From the NCBI GenBank assembly GCA_903939735.1, contig CAJAIA010000009.1:39075-103074 (forward strand): 64,000 bases of DNA. Reading direction: 5' to 3'. The stretch's first letter is position 1; every line of letters begins with the position of its first letter. The position numbers and the translations under genes were made by a program. The notes under the pieces were generated by a model, which saw only the letters and a list, made by a program, of their open reading frames with translations, searched no databases and was not told the origin of the DNA. The DNA is from an uncultured Ignavibacteria bacterium (GTDB lineage Bacteria; Bacteroidota; Ignavibacteria; Kapaibacteriales; Kapaibacteriaceae). Shown piece after piece: positions 61,795 through 64,000 of this stretch.

Positions 61795-62604
61795 ATGTCA
61801 ATGATAGATAACATCGATTCAGCTGATGCCTTGCAACGCTTCATGGAGCGTGAGGGAATCAACTGTCCTGAACATCCCCACGATCTGTTGCCGCATGAAC
61901 AGTTAAAGAGGCATACAGACTCGTTTGCTCGCGAGATTATTGAAGGTACTCGGCAACTGACGATCGACTTGCTTGCAATTCCATTGGACTCGCAGCCAGG
62001 AAGAAAGACCGCAGTACGACTCTTCACGAGGGTAGAAAACCGTGTTCGTGAGCTCCGCGGCGAGAGTGCTAAAGCTCCATTCTATCCGTATGACTCATAC
62101 TACCTCCTTACATACCTGGACCACATCAGCATTTGGCACCCTCGGATAGAAGGGGATGCAAGTAGGTGGCTGACAGATTGGAACAGACATAAAGCGCAGC
62201 TGGGTGACGAGACCGTAACGTTCATAATGGCAACGCCATACTTCCGGAGTAGCGTGTACGGACACCTAAATATGTCTGAGGCAGCTGATCTTGTCCGTAA
62301 TGACGCCGTTAGTCGGATTGAAATGAGCAAGGTCCTGCTAAGTTCATACATGTGTTATGTGACCAATGTCCCCGATAGCTATTCTTCTGCATATCCCGAG
62401 TATAAAGACACGTACAAGATGTTGGTCGTTCAGTCGGTCAAGTCGCTTATGAAGCGAGGCATCAATCCGTTCGACATCCTTTACGGTATGGGCGAAGACA
62501 GCTTTAAGCGCAAGCGTAAAGTAGCCGGAGCGGTCTTTCTGGCTATGATGGTGTTTGCTCTGATCCTGATAATGTATGCGTGTGTGAATGATATCGACAT
62601 ATGA
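61795..62604 (+). CDS. Island paralogue family, long form E (C-terminal anchor)
   Basis: A 269-residue protein. The core begins at the N-terminus: NIDSADALQRFMEREGI, then FAREIIEGTRQLTIDLLAIP and GRKTAVRLFTRVENRVRELR. The long-form extension follows (APFYPYDSYYLLTYLDHIS) and closes with GINPFDILYGMG. After a basic stretch (FKRKRKVAG) a single membrane helix sits at about 244-264 (FLAMMVFALILIMYACV). The anchor is thus at the opposite end from gene 55273, although the domain is the same. Met at 61801 is an alternative start. Confidence 0.82.
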   Translation: MSMIDNIDSADALQRFMEREGINCPEHPHDLLPHEQLKRHTDSFAREIIEGTRQLTIDLLAIPLDSQPGRKTAVRLFTRVENRVRELRGESAKAPFYPYDSYYLLTYLDHISIWHPRIEGDASRWLTDWNRHKAQLGDETVTFIMATPYFRSSVYGHLNMSEAADLVRNDAVSRIEMSKVLLSSYMCYVTNVPDSYSSAYPEYKDTYKMLVVQSVKSLMKRGINPFDILYGMGEDSFKRKRKVAGAVFLAMMVFALILIMYACVNDIDI

Positions 62605-62684
62605 GCGCACTGCGGCTGAGACTTGTTCAGTACTGAGGCATGGGAAAATGAGCTTTGATAACGCTCAGAAAAATCGCAGTACTT

Positions 62685-62692
62685 TACCTTTG
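62685..62692 (+). promoter_or_regulatory. Candidate TAnnTTTG box upstream of the TerB_N gene
   Basis: TACCTTTG within the 226-base gap between gene 61795 and the last gene. No -33 element at the right spacing. Confidence 0.3.
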
Positions 62693-62830
62693 CAGTCGAT
62701 AGTGAATAAAATGTTTACACATGTCTATAATGCACTATGTCGTGAAGTACGAAGACGCACCGATTGCGTTGTTGCGTGCTAGTATCTGAAAATCAGTATT
62801 CATCAGCGCATAGTGCCCTCATGATCGTGT

Positions 62831-64000
62831 ATGCATATGTTTGAATCATCTACTGATGTCACTATAATGCAGCAGAATACAATGGATGCATCGAACATGA
62901 TGGATGACGAGTCTGACGTCGATGGTGGTTTTACGCTGCTCGATAGTGATATCATTGGATCAAGATCTTGTTGGGTGCCACCTGGCCAAGTGGTGAAGGT
63001 GAAAGGTTTCACTCTCACAGACGGGATGGTGTATGTTGGGGAGCAACTACAGTCCTTGACCCGCTGGGGTGGTCAAGAAGCCGCTCTGATCGATCCTACA
63101 TCGCGGGTAAGCCGTAGTACTGTCGAGGTGTCAGAACCAATATCGATCTACCCGAGCTCATATTCGTCGGGCTATGTGACCCCGCGAAATCGTGCAGCAT
63201 ACTTACGATGGCTCTCCGAGGGTAGGCGAGATCCAAGTGCTCATATAGGATACGTGCGCCTGTTCATTTATGGATTAGAGCGTAGGCTACTGTTTGATAT
63301 CCAAGCAATCGATTCTGTCATGTCAGAAGTGCCAATCCTATTGAATGAACTAAACTCGTTGTACGAGGTTTACGGTGAAGACCGTCATCATGATAATCTG
63401 GCAAAGGCAATCTCGGTTTCAGTCGATACAACCGATTACACGAACAAACAGCCACCGAAAGACCGCCCTGACTTGTCCTACTGGATGCAGTCCTTGCCAC
63501 TCAAGGTCGCCCTTGGGAAACTAGTAAAGGAGAAGCATCCATTCAATAGTGAGTGGGCGCTCGCCCTGACGCGTTGTCGTGGAGGTTTACGCACGGCATC
63601 AATGCGCTGTGCATACGAGTTTGACACGTTATTCGGAATGCGCTTCGAGAAAGTATTTCCAGGGGGTATTGAGATCCCTAACAGCTCGAGAAGGTTGCGT
63701 GTGATGGTCAACACGGCTAACCCTTCACTTCCATATGTTCAGCTACCGTTACCTGATCTGCCTGACATTACACAGAGATCAGGTCCTGAAGACCCACTAT
63801 GGGTGTTAGCTAATGCAGTGCAGAATGACCTGGACCAATACAGTCGGTTGTTGGGCAAAGGCATCGACCGCAACAGTATTCCGGCTATCGCAACATTGCC
63901 GTTGGAGATACAGGAGAGTAAGCTGACAGGTGATGCAAAAGTTGTTGTCGATTTAGTTGAGGCTTCTCTTGCCACATCAGAGATCGGGGTGATCAAAGCA
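62831..64000 (+). CDS. TerB_N-domain protein, 3' end off the window
   Basis: At least 390 codons, still open at the right edge. Residues about 35-160 match the TerB_N domain: FTLTDGMVYVGEQLQSL, EAALIDPTSRV, then ISIYPSSYSSGYVTPRNRA, AAYLRWLSEGRRDPSAHIGY and VRLFIYGLERRLLFD. The part after it is the helical region usual before TerB/TerB_C domains. TerB_N proteins belong to the tellurite-resistance-type (Ter) stress and phage-defence networks, often with helicases or nucleases. Several in-frame Met codons (62831, 62837, 62867, 62882, 62897) compete; no clear ribosome site decides. Confidence 0.85.
   Translation, partial: MHMFESSTDVTIMQQNTMDASNMMDDESDVDGGFTLLDSDIIGSRSCWVPPGQVVKVKGFTLTDGMVYVGEQLQSLTRWGGQEAALIDPTSRVSRSTVEVSEPISIYPSSYSSGYVTPRNRAAYLRWLSEGRRDPSAHIGYVRLFIYGLERRLLFDIQAIDSVMSEVPILLNELNSLYEVYGEDRHHDNLAKAISVSVDTTDYTNKQPPKDRPDLSYWMQSLPLKVALGKLVKEKHPFNSEWALALTRCRGGLRTASMRCAYEFDTLFGMRFEKVFPGGIEIPNSSRRLRVMVNTANPSLPYVQLPLPDLPDITQRSGPEDPLWVLANAVQNDLDQYSRLLGKGIDRNSIPAIATLPLEIQESKLTGDAKVVVDLVEASLATSEIGVIKA

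Noticed and set aside
52924..64000. Second copy of the tRNA-Pro 3' end as an attachment site
   Set aside because: I could not find a repeat of the T-arm/acceptor sequence up to 64,000; it may lie beyond the window.
1..64000. CRISPR arrays, rRNA genes, known riboswitches
   Set aside because: No regularly spaced direct repeats, no rRNA-like segments and no riboswitch core that I can support.

Overview
The window reads as chromosomal DNA from a bacterium of the Bacteroidota/Chlorobiota (FCB) assemblage. A Kapabacteria-like lineage is my best guess, and that is inference. Supports are several large secreted proteins ending in type IX secretion (T9SS) C-terminal sorting domains, repeated promoter-like TAnnTTTG boxes 20-45 bases upstream of starts, and typical GGAG/AGGAG ribosome sites. 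Genes are tightly packed, with many ATGA or TAATG junctions.

Bases 1-13,000 hold the 5' part of an M1 aminopeptidase, two large secreted proteins (1168-3477 and 9748-12903), an ECF sigma/anti-sigma/lipoprotein operon, a YgjP-like metallopeptidase, a TPR protein with a bacilliredoxin, an RlmI-type rRNA methyltransferase and tRNA-Thr(TGT). Bases 13,000-18,700 are one probable six-gene minus-strand operon: DegT aminotransferase, LiaF-like protein, class II photolyase, secreted protein, EamA transporter, GmhA. Bases 18,700-29,100 hold a Rieske/cytochrome b pair in which the cytochrome b lacks one heme-ligand set, alanine dehydrogenase, a TauE exporter behind a transposase-like DNA-binding protein with a perfect palindrome at its promoter, an outer-membrane protein, PaaN and a cystathionine gamma-synthase/lyase. 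Bases 29,200-33,600 encode a 1455-residue T9SS cargo protein.

Bases 33,900-52,900 are mostly plus-strand housekeeping genes: split transketolase, CCA-adding enzyme, gamma-carbonic anhydrase, Memo-like protein, rplM-rpsI, rpsB-tsf-pyrH-frr, a thioredoxin-like protein, queC, rpsD, a ROK kinase, a DUF2723 glycosyltransferase, rhomboid, an MFS transporter and a T9SS protein with a CxxCH motif. tRNA-Pro(GGG) closes this block.

From tRNA-Pro to the right edge (about 53,000-64,000) the character changes. The sequence is visibly more A+T-rich, spacing is looser and nearly all genes are unfamiliar. It looks like an accessory island anchored at tRNA-Pro. It contains a multi-pass membrane protein, five paralogous members of a family I do not recognise (54671, 55273, 56273, 57023, 61795) in short and long forms with different membrane anchoring, a candidate PD-(D/E)XK nuclease, a secreted seven-bladed beta-propeller, a secreted unknown, and the start of a TerB_N-domain protein of the Ter stress/defence type. 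The five-member family together with TerB_N and the candidate nuclease is the best candidate here for an undescribed system.
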